Shown piece by piece: positions 34,626 through 44,262 of a DNA stretch of 64,000 nucleotides (position 1 is the first letter of the stretch; every line of letters starts with the position of its first letter). The position numbers and the translations under genes are program-made. The notes beneath the pieces are model-generated. The model did not search any database, was not told where the DNA came from, and saw only the letters and a program-made list of their open reading frames with translations. The DNA is from Promethearchaeia archaeon (lineage in GTDB: Archaea > Asgardarchaeota > Lokiarchaeia > Sigyniarchaeales > SOKP01), in assembly GCA_029856125.1 (NCBI GenBank), contig JAHQWJ010000120.1:248001-312000 (forward strand), in the 5' to 3' direction.

Positions 34626-37600
34626 TCAAAATTCCCCTCCATCTTCCGTACTATCCTTAATATAACTCTGTTCTTTGGAAAGTGAATTAAGGCGGTCTCT
34701 TAAGGTATTTTCAACTTTTAGAACCGAGTCATTGCGTGATACTTTAAAAAGCATTAATTCGTTCCTCTGAAGTTCATACTTACTAGCTTTATATTTCTTA
34801 GTTTTCCAAATGAAAATCGTTAAAGTAGTAAACGCCGCTAAGGCCGGACCTAGCACAAACAAAATATTAATTTCTTCTGGAATTATAACTTTAATTTCAA
34901 TAGAATTTGATGTTTCTATTACTTTTTGAAGGTAGAAATATTCAATACTCGCAGGTTTCAGCCTGATTAAAGCTTGTTTAGTCGCTTGAATTTTATAGGA
35001 AAATGTAATTTTCTCATCTGGTTGCAAACTCGTAGCAGTATAAATAAGACTTCCGCTAATTAATTCAAATTCAATATTCGTAAAGCCAATAGCGTCGCTA
35101 ATGGTAATATTTTTCGCACAAATATTCCCGGTGTTAGTAACCGTTATGTTTACCGTAATAATATCCCCAATTTCTATTTGATCTCGATTAACTGATTTTA
35201 ATATTGAAAAATTGATAAAACCAAGAATAAATGACTTTGAAGAAGCAATTTGAATCGTATTTTCCTCTAAACAACTGAAATAATTAACAGAAGGATAATA
35301 GTACCCTTTCCATCCAATTTTTATTAAGGAGATGTTAAAAATTATTAACTCATTATACATAATTTCTGGCGTAACCAGATTCTTCTTACTATTAGGTACC
35401 AAATCTCCGTATTGATCATTAAATGAAAGAGATAAATTTGGAATCACTAATCCAGCAATTCCCGTATTTTTAATATAAATTGACAAGTTAAATATTTCAT
35501 CGACACTAGGGGCTAAAGTTGTGGAATTACAATGAATCTCAATCGTTCTAACATAAGGTTTTCGGGATAAATAATCGATTGGAGCAGAAAAATACACATC
35601 ATTTGGTTGAGACTCCAGTGTTGTAGAATTTAAATTTTGAATAAAATCTAAATTATTATAACTAATTGTTGCATTGCTAATTGTAGCTGTATTTGGAACA
35701 TAAAAAGAAAATGAAATTTGCTTTTTCTCAGATGGAGCAAGATTAAGAATATTGTATTTTAAGTAGTCTTTTTCGATTGTAAAGTTGAAAGGATTATGCA
35801 TAATTCCGGGGACCATAATTGATATATTAACGTTTCTTGCGATATTTGACCCTATATTGCTAAAAACTAACGTATAGTTATTTATCTCTCTCGTACTTGA
35901 ACTATAGCTAGATAAATAAGAATATGAGGTAATAGACGCCATATTGTAAGTACTCAAAGAGATTGTATTTGATTTTTTAATATATTCAACTTTACCACTT
36001 AATGAAGTATAAGTAACTCTAGATCCTAAAACTGTATACTCGTTAACATCTCTGTAATAAAATTCTATATCCAAATCATTTATCGAAATGTTAAACTTGT
36101 CAGAATTGATCCCCTTTATTTTTAAAATAATTGAATGGTTGTTTCTATCTGCAGGATCAAAAATCCATTCAAAAATCTCTTGGTCTTTAATAAACGTATA
36201 AGTCGATGCGTTATTGATTGTGGTAATCAAATACGGTGATATATCTTGAAAAGTTTCTGAAGTATAATTAAAAACTTCAAAATTCAACACTTCATTAATG
36301 TCAGTGTAATTAACAATAATTGAAATACTATCTAAAGAATTGTTTGTTAGGTCTATCGCAGTTTCATTCTTAAAAAGAAATTGTAATTCAATCTCGTGTT
36401 GATCAATATATTTCTGTTCTGATTCGACGATCCAATCTAGGTTATCGTTGTTTAATGCCATTTGAGGAGAAGTTCCGTCAAGTGAAATCCCAGAAATTAT
36501 CGAAGGTATCTGCGGAAAATTTTCATTAACAGTAAAATTATATTTGTAAAAAGAAGAAAATGTATCAAACCCTTCTATCGAAAAATTGTCGTAGGTATAA
36601 GATAATACCTCGTTTGGCTCTAACTTCCAATTCTCACTATTCCAAATACTCCGTTCATTGGTAAAAGTATCTTTTAGCGATTCTGAAGATTGACCTATTG
36701 CATCTAATGAAGAAATTAATTGTGGGTTACCTATTGCAATTAAATCAATCACATGATCCATATTTTCATTATAAGGTAAAAAATTAGTGAGATTGTTAAG
36801 ATCTGGAAAATAAGTATCTACAGTTCCTGCTCCTGTTGTATCAAAATAAAAAATGTGTGGATTCTTATCAAAGTTAAAAAAATCCTCCAAAGAAGTGTAT
36901 TGACCAGCATACTCAATTCTGACAACTTCCCATATAGATTCTTTAAGATCCTCATCAAGACCTAAAAGAACTCCGATTGGTCCTATGATTATTGGAAAAA
37001 TATCATCGAGTTCTATAGGTATTGGAGTAGGAACCCCCCAAGCAGTTTCGTTACCTACATTTGTAGCTGTAATATTAAATGAAAAGTCTTTAAAGGCTCC
37101 ATTTGAGGCATTCCCCCCAATTAAGTCTTTTGTAATAAGTAAATTGGGTTCTGAATTTGAAATTTTATAAGTAATAACTATCTCTTCAATTGGGTTAAAA
37201 ATTCCGGTAGGTATTCCTGGTAACCCTTGAATTCCGAACTGGTGTAAAAAATTTATGATATCTGCTTGGTTGTTCAGATTTACGGGTTTAACATAACTTT
37301 GCTTAAATCCATTGTCGTTAACCCAAAACAATTCAAACGAATAATCTTTAAGCGCCTGGATATCAAATTCTATCTCAGCGTAGTATAGTAATAAGCCGAT
37401 TTGCTCTAATAGAAAGTCATAAAGCGTAAAGTAGGAGGGTGTTGCATCGCTTATATCAGTACAAAAAATATTCACATTAATTTCACTCATAAAAGCGCCT
37501 ATTAAAGAAATAAATATCTTTTCACTAGGTTTGAGTGATTCTCCTTGATAGCCTAATGCGTCCCATAAATTAAAACGATATTCATCTTCACTGACTTCGG

Positions 37601-38585
37601 TAATTCCAAGAGCTGAACCTTCATATTGTATCATTAAGCTCGTATAATGTGATTCATTAGAGAGCGTGAGCGAACTAAACGAATCACCAAAATCGCCAAA
37701 ATCGTTTTGGGTCGATGTTTGATTGAACACCTCTGAAAAATTTCCAAATAGTGAATCATAGTCAAGGATAATATCAGAGAATTGCTCAAATACATTATCT
37801 ACTTCAAGATTTTCTAAATAACCTAAATCAAGTGAATCAATATTAAAATTTACCTGATCTATGGACTTATATATATCATAGTCTAAGAAATCCAAGGAGT
37901 TCACTAATAGAAATGTGGAAGATAAATGTTGAGCATTAATATATTCTTCGGAAGTTAAACGTTCCACATCTAAGGCTTTCCAATAACCATCCATAGGAAG
38001 GTTTTGCGTAATTTCATCAAGATAAATCTCCCAATTTGGATGATCCCCTACAAATGGAAAGAAATACGCGTTTGAGGTATTTATCGTTATTAAATCTATC
38101 TCAAATTTCTTTCTTATAATATCTAGCGCTCGATTTGCTCTAAACAATACGTCTTCTTCGCTCATTTCTTCATCGTAATAAAGAAATCCCGAAAAACCGT
38201 TAAAAGTCGTTTCATATTGCTTACTATAGCGATCTTCATTAATAACGCGAGGGAATAATTCTGGCGTAATCCCGTTTGATACGCTGAGAAGCACATTACA
38301 TTTATAAAACGCGGGATCTCTCGTATCAAACTTAGGAAGAATACTTGTATCGTTAGTGAAAAGCGATTGTTTAATGACTGATTTATTCCCTGCTACTAAA
38401 GCATTAATTTGTTCTGCATACAAATCTGTTCCCGCTATATCAGACATTTCTAGAAATTTTTCTTGAAAATCGGATTGTTCCTCGTAATCAACTACAAATT
38501 CTTGACTGCCAAAATTGTCATATATTGGGAAAGAAATAAAATTAAGGAAGAATAAAACAGTCAATATTTCTTTAGAGTATTTCAT
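34626..38585 (-). CDS. Large surface protein with signal peptide and C-terminal membrane anchor
   Basis: 1319 residues. A signal sequence is visible at the N-terminus (ILTVLFFLNFISFPIY) after a good Shine-Dalgarno (GGAGGAGATG). The main body is beta-rich and Asn/Ser/Thr-rich with many potential N-glycosylation sites. It includes two or more CARDB/DUF11-like domains, recognisable by 'NTGN' and 'ITVTNTGN' phrases in the C-terminal third. A transmembrane helix (ILFVLGPALAAFTTLTIFIW) near residue 1240 is followed by a charged 60-residue cytoplasmic tail. No catalytic motif was found. Its stop codon lies only 3 bases before the ATG of the subtilase, so the two are translationally coupled. The topology matches the subtilase, so a partner, inhibitor, substrate or receptor role is plausible but unproven. 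Confidence 0.75.
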   Translation of the reverse strand: MKYSKEILTVLFFLNFISFPIYDNFGSQEFVVDYEEQSDFQEKFLEMSDIAGTDLYAEQINALVAGNKSVIKQSLFTNDTSILPKFDTRDPAFYKCNVLLSVSNGITPELFPRVINEDRYSKQYETTFNGFSGFLYYDEEMSEEDVLFRANRALDIIRKKFEIDLITINTSNAYFFPFVGDHPNWEIYLDEITQNLPMDGYWKALDVERLTSEEYINAQHLSSTFLLVNSLDFLDYDIYKSIDQVNFNIDSLDLGYLENLEVDNVFEQFSDIILDYDSLFGNFSEVFNQTSTQNDFGDFGDSFSSLTLSNESHYTSLMIQYEGSALGITEVSEDEYRFNLWDALGYQGESLKPSEKIFISLIGAFMSEINVNIFCTDISDATPSYFTLYDFLLEQIGLLLYYAEIEFDIQALKDYSFELFWVNDNGFKQSYVKPVNLNNQADIINFLHQFGIQGLPGIPTGIFNPIEEIVITYKISNSEPNLLITKDLIGGNASNGAFKDFSFNITATNVGNETAWGVPTPIPIELDDIFPIIIGPIGVLLGLDEDLKESIWEVVRIEYAGQYTSLEDFFNFDKNPHIFYFDTTGAGTVDTYFPDLNNLTNFLPYNENMDHVIDLIAIGNPQLISSLDAIGQSSESLKDTFTNERSIWNSENWKLEPNEVLSYTYDNFSIEGFDTFSSFYKYNFTVNENFPQIPSIISGISLDGTSPQMALNNDNLDWIVESEQKYIDQHEIELQFLFKNETAIDLTNNSLDSISIIVNYTDINEVLNFEVFNYTSETFQDISPYLITTINNASTYTFIKDQEIFEWIFDPADRNNHSIILKIKGINSDKFNISINDLDIEFYYRDVNEYTVLGSRVTYTSLSGKVEYIKKSNTISLSTYNMASITSYSYLSSYSSSTREINNYTLVFSNIGSNIARNVNISIMVPGIMHNPFNFTIEKDYLKYNILNLAPSEKKQISFSFYVPNTATISNATISYNNLDFIQNLNSTTLESQPNDVYFSAPIDYLSRKPYVRTIEIHCNSTTLAPSVDEIFNLSIYIKNTGIAGLVIPNLSLSFNDQYGDLVPNSKKNLVTPEIMYNELIIFNISLIKIGWKGYYYPSVNYFSCLEENTIQIASSKSFILGFINFSILKSVNRDQIEIGDIITVNITVTNTGNICAKNITISDAIGFTNIEFELISGSLIYTATSLQPDEKITFSYKIQATKQALIRLKPASIEYFYLQKVIETSNSIEIKVIIPEEINILFVLGPALAAFTTLTIFIWKTKKYKASKYELQRNELMLFKVSRNDSVLKVENTLRDRLNSLSKEQSYIKDSTEDGGEF

Positions 38586-38601
38586 AATTTTTCATCTCCT
38601 C

Positions 38602-41601
38602 CTACATTGTTTCCCTATAAATATCTACAATTTTCTTTTTTCGGGATTTATTCAATAATACTTTCATTCCAATTAGAGTAAAAATTATCGATATAGCAAA
38701 AATTACGAACATATCTGTTAATGGAAAAACAGGGATATTAGGTAAACCGCTAGTTAGATTCATAGACACACTTAGAAGTAAACTAGTAACCCACCCTACG
38801 ATGACACCTACAGTTCCACTACTTAGCATAATAATTAACGACTCTATAGTAAACATTCTCCCGATTTCTTTCCCTTTTAACCCTAAAGTTCTAACAATCC
38901 CTATTTCTTTTTTTCTTTCAATAATTGTTGAATAAGAAGATGATAGTAATCCAAATAAACAGATGATTACTGTCGCATTCAAGGTCATAGAAAAAAACAC
39001 GGCAATAATTGTGAAAAATAATTCTTGTTCCGTAATCCTTTGTTGTAAACTTATTATCTCAAAATCAAAAGAGTTCTCATTTTCCCGTTTTAGTTTATTC
39101 ATGATAAACTGTGATGAACTTTGGGCATTTAGATTGAGTTTAATAAATATCTTGTCTAAGTATGGTATTGGGGGAATATCCATAATACTCATATAGGTTT
39201 CTTGAGAAATCATAACGCCCCCCATATTAGCCGATGCAGCAGATCTCCCAAATTCACCCATAAAGCCTGGCATGGCTGCTGCGACTCCAACTATTTTAAA
39301 AGTATAGATCTCAGACTCGTCCCCCCTCTGTATTACCATCCGAATAATATCTCCGAGAAGCATATCCATACTTAAAGAAATACCTTCTGATATAATACAA
39401 GTATAGAAAGTTTGTTCAATAAATAGTTGTTCAAAAGACGATTTGGTTTCTCCCTGTGTAAATTCCATATATTCGGTTTTGATCGTAGATAGATATACTT
39501 CGTCAACGCCGATAAGACTTATTTCTTGTGTTGTCAAACCAGCGTAATCCCCAATCTCTGCTGTAAATTCTTTACCTTCTTCAGAATAAATTTGTGTTAA
39601 CTGGAAAGGGCTGGCGATTACCGAGGAAATCCTCTCGATACCATCGATTTTTAATAATTCATCCTTAAAATCGCTTGTGAGGATTCTATTCGGATTTACA
39701 GAAAAGTCGCTATCTTGACTTGTTTTAAGACCATCAACAGAAGTGCTAAGAAAATCACCACCCTCACCTCCAAATAATCCAAAACTCTCGACTTCTTCGG
39801 GTTCGAACCACCCTTCTGTTTCTATCACTAAATCTGAGCCTAAATTCAAGTTAGCACTCACTACACTCTCGTTCGCTAAAAAGCTAAATACGCTCGAAGT
39901 AAATATTACAAACGAAAAAGTAAATGCAAAAGTTATTATCGTGCTAGAGTTCCTTCTAACATATCTAAATATAAAGATTCTATAGACTGGGGCTAATTTT
40001 TTGGTAAATACTGAAAAAAATCTAATAAACATTCTTAAAATTAAAGGCATTAAGGCCAATCCTGCCAATGTCATTCCAATCAAAAATATTAATAACAAAG
40101 CGATTAAAGTTCCTGACATTAACGCCGCATCTCCAGTAGTTAATATCCTTGGGATAACAAACAATACAAACGCTCCATTCGCGGCCAGAATAACACCCAC
40201 GATTAGAAGCTTATAGTTCACCGAAGCTTTTTTTTTAAGTTTATATAACACATCCTCCTTACGATAAGGATGGATAGATTCTATTAATTGGAGCTTCATA
40301 ACTTTAATAGCAGGTGAGATACTAACAATAAGCCCTACACTTAATCCAATGATATAAGCAATTAAAAACGACCAAATAGTAGACGAGAACGTTATATTTC
40401 CCGCTAGACCCGGTATCGATTCCGCTACAACAGCACCTGCTATCGGAAGTACGAGATATTGTGTTAGAAGTTGGGCTAGTATCATGCCTAATATCGTTCC
40501 AAAATTACATAACAACAATCCTTGTACTAAAACGATTATTAAACTGTAACGCTTGGTTGCTCCCAGCGTTCTAAAGATCCCAAACTCTCTTATACGTTCC
40601 TCAACAGATGTTTTTAGAATCCCATTAATTAAAACACCAGAAATTAGCATAGAGATCATAGTTACGAATACAAAAATTATCGTCAACCCGACGCTAAACA
40701 TTTCAGAATAACCTAGAATGTCTAACTTTGGTAAACCTATATTATATTCGTTTAATCCGATTAAAATCTGAACTTTTCCCGCTAATTTTTTGACTCGATC
40801 TTCTGTACCGTCGATATCCCTTGCATCATATAAAAGTTCATCCCCTTTTAATGTTAAAATTAATTCGTTACATTTTCCATTGAATGTCGTGTTACCAAAG
40901 GTATCGTAAATGGTATTAATATCAACGACAATCAAGGGTCGGTTTGTATATGTTATAGGCCATTTCAATTGAAAATCAAAAATGCGATTTATGGTAAAAT
41001 TTTTTACTCTATAATAGTAAGTATCTCCGTGCCATAATCCCATTCTAATTTCAATTGTGTCGTTCTCAGCATATTTAATTTCCTCGTTTAACCCGTAATA
41101 TATAGCACATTGATTCAAAGCTAAATTAGAAATCTCTAACAATTCGTTAGTATCTGGCTTTAAAAAACTCCCAAATTGAAGTTGGTTTTCTAATTCAAAA
41201 TCTATCCCCGAGATAATAACGCTACTCCTACTGTTTGCTAATTCTTGGGTTTCATAACCCTTAGAATCGTTAACATTTCCCCATAAACTCATTCTAGGAA
41301 TAAAGGATTCAACTTCGTCGATATCACTATGGATCGTTTCTATTATGGGCTGATAACTGAAATAATTCGACCGATTATCGGGCTCGCCATTATAATGTCT
41401 TACGGAAACATTAAAATCTTGTTGGCCTGCATCGATACTAAGATAATCAATGAAAGTAACTGCTATAGAATCTGATAAAAATAGAATTAGCGCTAGAAGT
41501 CCAATAGAAATTGTAATTCCTAATACCCCAATAAAGGTCCTGGTCTTGTGACGGACGAAATCTTTTAAGGCGTATTTAAATACTATTTTTATGTTAGTCA
41601 T
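38602..41601 (-). CDS. FtsX/MacB-like ABC permease (first permease of the subtilase operon)
   Basis: 999 residues, ATG at 41601. It has the same plan as the permease at 26821: an N-terminal helix (about 23-44), extracellular domain, FtsX helices (about 300-430), a second helical group (about 465-580), a second extracellular domain and a terminal FtsX domain. Conserved FtsX strings occur in both (EFGIFRTLGATKR and KEIGIVRTLGLKG). Sequence drift between the two copies is large outside the membrane parts, so they are old paralogues, probably forming a heterodimer. It begins 42 bases after the ATPase gene ends and is followed 16 bases later by the surface protein. It should couple cytoplasmic ATP hydrolysis to movement of extracellular domains. 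Confidence 0.87.
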   Translation of the reverse strand: MTNIKIVFKYALKDFVRHKTRTFIGVLGITISIGLLALILFLSDSIAVTFIDYLSIDAGQQDFNVSVRHYNGEPDNRSNYFSYQPIIETIHSDIDEVESFIPRMSLWGNVNDSKGYETQELANSRSSVIISGIDFELENQLQFGSFLKPDTNELLEISNLALNQCAIYYGLNEEIKYAENDTIEIRMGLWHGDTYYYRVKNFTINRIFDFQLKWPITYTNRPLIVVDINTIYDTFGNTTFNGKCNELILTLKGDELLYDARDIDGTEDRVKKLAGKVQILIGLNEYNIGLPKLDILGYSEMFSVGLTIIFVFVTMISMLISGVLINGILKTSVEERIREFGIFRTLGATKRYSLIIVLVQGLLLCNFGTILGMILAQLLTQYLVLPIAGAVVAESIPGLAGNITFSSTIWSFLIAYIIGLSVGLIVSISPAIKVMKLQLIESIHPYRKEDVLYKLKKKASVNYKLLIVGVILAANGAFVLFVIPRILTTGDAALMSGTLIALLLIFLIGMTLAGLALMPLILRMFIRFFSVFTKKLAPVYRIFIFRYVRRNSSTIITFAFTFSFVIFTSSVFSFLANESVVSANLNLGSDLVIETEGWFEPEEVESFGLFGGEGGDFLSTSVDGLKTSQDSDFSVNPNRILTSDFKDELLKIDGIERISSVIASPFQLTQIYSEEGKEFTAEIGDYAGLTTQEISLIGVDEVYLSTIKTEYMEFTQGETKSSFEQLFIEQTFYTCIISEGISLSMDMLLGDIIRMVIQRGDESEIYTFKIVGVAAAMPGFMGEFGRSAASANMGGVMISQETYMSIMDIPPIPYLDKIFIKLNLNAQSSSQFIMNKLKRENENSFDFEIISLQQRITEQELFFTIIAVFFSMTLNATVIICLFGLLSSSYSTIIERKKEIGIVRTLGLKGKEIGRMFTIESLIIMLSSGTVGVIVGWVTSLLLSVSMNLTSGLPNIPVFPLTDMFVIFAISIIFTLIGMKVLLNKSRKKKIVDIYRETM

Positions 41602-41643
41602 TCTAATTAAAACGTACTTTTATAATAAAATAGATGAATTATT

Positions 41644-42822
41644 TCAATCTAAAATCAATTCTTCTCCCGAAATTTGCCCCTTAATATTATTTTCTTCTAT
41701 AAGTTCATCCAAAATATCGTTAAAATGTTCTGGGAGGTTTGAAACGATCGGAATTGGGACACTATTTTTAATATCACTAACTTTGATATTGGTTTTACCT
41801 TGATTCGTATATAAAAATTTAAATATTAAACTCTTACATTTTTCCTTATTAATTTCAGCGTCCTGTTTCCTTCGTAACTGCATAATATCTGTTTCTTTTA
41901 GACCTCCAATTTTCCCCTCGTGAGTTAATTTTCCATCTCTCATGTGATACACTTTCGTAGCGAATTCTGATACCGCAGCATCGTGAGATACAGATATAAA
42001 TGTTGCTCCTTTTTTGTTTAAATCTCTAATAAGGTTCAAAATCATAATTCCGGTCTTGGAGTCTAAGTCACCAGTTGGTTCGTCGAGAATTACTATGGCT
42101 GGATCGTTAGCAAATGCTCTTGCAATTGCAACTCTTTGTTGTTCCCCACCGCTTAATTCTGATGGTGTATGGTGAGAACGCTCATCCAACCCTACCAGAC
42201 TCAGTAAATCCATTGCTTTTTTTCTCTTACCTCTTTTACTTAACTTTCCAGAAAAATGTAAAGGGACCATTACATTTTCTAAAGCTGTCATTTGCGGTAG
42301 TAAGTTATAAAATTGAAATACAAAGCCAATTCTTTCTCTTCTTATTTCTGCTAAGTTGTTGTCATTAAGCATGGAAATATTACGCCCTTCTAAGAAAATT
42401 TTTCCTCTCGTAGGAGTATCCAATCCACCTACTAGGTTTAAAAGTGTTGTTTTGCCACTTCCTGAAGGACCCATTATATCTATAAAATTACCTTTATCAA
42501 TCGCTAAATCAACGCCGCGCAGAGCCGCTACCGCCGTGGTTCCAAGTAAATATGTTTTGTGTAGGTTCTCAACAACAATTAAATGCTCATAATCTTTTCC
42601 AACTTCTTTTTCTTGTTTTATTTCGAATTTGATTTTCTTTCTTTCTTCACGAGAGAGGGTAAGTGATTCCAATTTCTGCTGTTTTAATGTATTTTTTTGT
42701 TTTTTAATTTGCCATTTTCGAAATTCTTTGCTTTCTTTTCCCTTCCATATCGCAAGTTTTCCAGTTTCGTTTTCGTATTCATCCATTTCCTCAGTTTTTT
42801 TAATAATTCTTCTTTCAGACAT
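41644..42822 (-). CDS. LolD/MacB-type ABC ATPase with N-terminal charged extension and C-terminal winged-helix-like domain
   Basis: 392 residues against roughly 230 for a LolD/FtsE-type ATPase. Residues 1 to about 78 are highly charged, Lys/Glu-rich and probably helical. The ATPase core carries Walker A (GPSGSGKT, 118-125), Q-loop Gln170, the signature LSGGEQQR (223-230), Walker B (VILDEPT, 244-250) and the switch His280. Residues of about 328-392 look like a winged-helix domain (SLIFKFLYTNQGKTNIKVSDI, then a two-stranded wing ending GEELILD). It powers the two FtsX permeases downstream. The extra domains may recruit a regulator. A TATA-like box (42850-42859) lies about 25-28 bases upstream, so it is the first gene of the unit. 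Confidence 0.9.
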   Translation of the reverse strand: MSERRIIKKTEEMDEYENETGKLAIWKGKESKEFRKWQIKKQKNTLKQQKLESLTLSREERKKIKFEIKQEKEVGKDYEHLIVVENLHKTYLLGTTAVAALRGVDLAIDKGNFIDIMGPSGSGKTTLLNLVGGLDTPTRGKIFLEGRNISMLNDNNLAEIRRERIGFVFQFYNLLPQMTALENVMVPLHFSGKLSKRGKRKKAMDLLSLVGLDERSHHTPSELSGGEQQRVAIARAFANDPAIVILDEPTGDLDSKTGIMILNLIRDLNKKGATFISVSHDAAVSEFATKVYHMRDGKLTHEGKIGGLKETDIMQLRRKQDAEINKEKCKSLIFKFLYTNQGKTNIKVSDIKNSVPIPIVSNLPEHFNDILDELIEENNIKGQISGEELILD

Positions 42823-42849
42823 TAAGTTTAACCCTTTTTTGAGTATAGA

Positions 42850-42859
42850 AATATAAATT
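42850..42859 (-). promoter_or_regulatory. TATA-like box of the ABC/subtilase operon
   Basis: On the minus strand the sequence CAATTTATAT lies about 28-37 bases before the ATPase ATG (42822). Position and composition fit an archaeal TATA box giving a short or absent leader. No similar element of equal quality occurs inside the operon, where gaps are 42, 16, overlapping and about 30 bases, so one promoter probably serves all five genes. Confidence 0.45.
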
Positions 42860-42997
42860 GTAGAACAAATACTAAGATAATCATTACTGCAATAGGTTTA
42901 GAAGTATTAGGAATGTTTTAAACATTAAGATTCTAATATATTCGAACATCCAATAAAAATTTTTTTAGATATAAAACGATTGAAATAGGAGTGAAAT

Positions 42998-43720
42998 TCA
43001 TTTTCTTTCTAGGTATTTTAAAATTTTCAGACTAATATCTTTCTCAGCATCTTTATGCGTTTTAAATATATCTGATTTTAAGTTTTTAGGTACTTTAATT
43101 AGCTCTTTCTGATTATTATCCACAATTTCTGGGTTTTTCGCAATCCAACGAGCATCATCATCTGGACCTAGCTTTTCATAATCAAACTTGATCGTAGGTG
43201 TTACCTTGAATTTATCCTGTAAATATTCTAAAAGCTGGTTTTTGTATAAGTGCGGTGATTCCTTTATTAACGACTCCCAATCAGTTACAAATCTGTCAAT
43301 AATTATTTTTTCAACTACTTGTAAATTATTTCCTGAATCGATAAAAATCGCTCCGCAAATCGCTTCGAATACATCCGCAAGTATAGAACTGTCTTTTACT
43401 CTTTGCTTTTTTGAAGAAAAAATGTATTTCCACAATTCCATTCCTAACGCTATTTTTTGAAAAGTTCTATTATCCTCTAAGCGTAGTTTGGTTTTAGTTA
43501 AATTGCCAGGATCGACTTCACCTTTAATATAGAGTTTAAAACTAAAGATTAATTTGATCACGGCATCTCCAAGCGTTTCGAGGATTTGATAGGAAGGAAG
43601 CTTTTTTTCGTTAGCAAATTGGGATGTGGTTAAGGCTTGAAGTAGCATTTCTGGTTTATTAAAACGATAATTTATAAAATCTTGAAACTGATCTAGTATG
43701 TCTTCTGTAATCTTATCCAT
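42998..43720 (-). CDS. rnc: Ribonuclease III with dsRNA-binding domain
   Basis: 240 residues, the normal bacterial size. The catalytic domain signature is LETLGDAVIKL (47-57) with Glu48 and Asp52. The second acidic pair is Asp116 and Glu119 in LADVFEAICGAIF (114-126). These four match the metal ligands of Aquifex RNase III. The E. coli Glu38 position is Gln45 here, a site not essential for catalysis. A dsRNA-binding domain fills about 157-239 (KNQLLEYLQDKF, ending in the THKDAEKDISLKIL helix); its GP(x)H loop histidine is replaced (GPDDDARW). It should cleave double-stranded RNA, for example in rRNA processing or antisense decay. RNase III is rare in archaea. It is divergent from a small hypothetical gene 53 bases away. 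Confidence 0.93.
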   Translation of the reverse strand: MDKITEDILDQFQDFINYRFNKPEMLLQALTTSQFANEKKLPSYQILETLGDAVIKLIFSFKLYIKGEVDPGNLTKTKLRLEDNRTFQKIALGMELWKYIFSSKKQRVKDSSILADVFEAICGAIFIDSGNNLQVVEKIIIDRFVTDWESLIKESPHLYKNQLLEYLQDKFKVTPTIKFDYEKLGPDDDARWIAKNPEIVDNNQKELIKVPKNLKSDIFKTHKDAEKDISLKILKYLERK

Positions 43721-43773
43721 GCTGTATAAAATGAAAGGATAAATTTAAAAATTTAAATAAAGTTAGTTAGTAT

Positions 43774-44196
43774 ATGGAGTTAAAAAAAACTCTCTCACTT
43801 ATTGAAGACATCGAGCAGAAAAATGTTAAAATTGATGAAATTCTTTCAAGTTTGCCAATATCTTCTCGTAATGAACTTCTTGAGGAAATAACGCGAGATA
43901 TTATTGAACAAAATAGTATCATTAAAGAACATGGCTTTGCTAAGGAAAATACCTGTGATCCAGAATCACCAACTCAAGAAATCTCATCAATAAATTTATT
44001 AATTGATAATCTCGTTTCAAATATTCAAAAAAATCCTTCTAAGAAAGTGCTCTATTTACGTTTATTCCTTGAAAGATTTCGAGATATTTCTGATCAAGAT
44101 AAAAACGTTGTAATCCTGTCCATAAAGGACGAAGATTCTAAAGGATTAAAAGAAAAAATATTATCGATTTTGAAAGTATTCAAATTGGAAGGATGA
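43774..44196 (+). CDS. Small helical protein of unknown function
   Basis: 140 residues, predicted almost wholly alpha-helical and acidic, with two blocks (about 1-50 and 70-140) separated by a polar stretch containing Cys62. There are no metal, membrane or nucleotide motifs. It is divergent from RNase III with 53 bases between them, so the promoters must overlap, and its expression may be linked to that gene. No family is recognised. Codon use looks like that of neighbouring genes, so I regard it as real. Confidence 0.55.
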   Translation: MELKKTLSLIEDIEQKNVKIDEILSSLPISSRNELLEEITRDIIEQNSIIKEHGFAKENTCDPESPTQEISSINLLIDNLVSNIQKNPSKKVLYLRLFLERFRDISDQDKNVVILSIKDEDSKGLKEKILSILKVFKLEG

Positions 44197-44262
44197 ATAG
44201 AAAAAATAGATTTTATATGTTATCGAATTTGATTAATTAATCCCATTTGAACTAATCTTATC

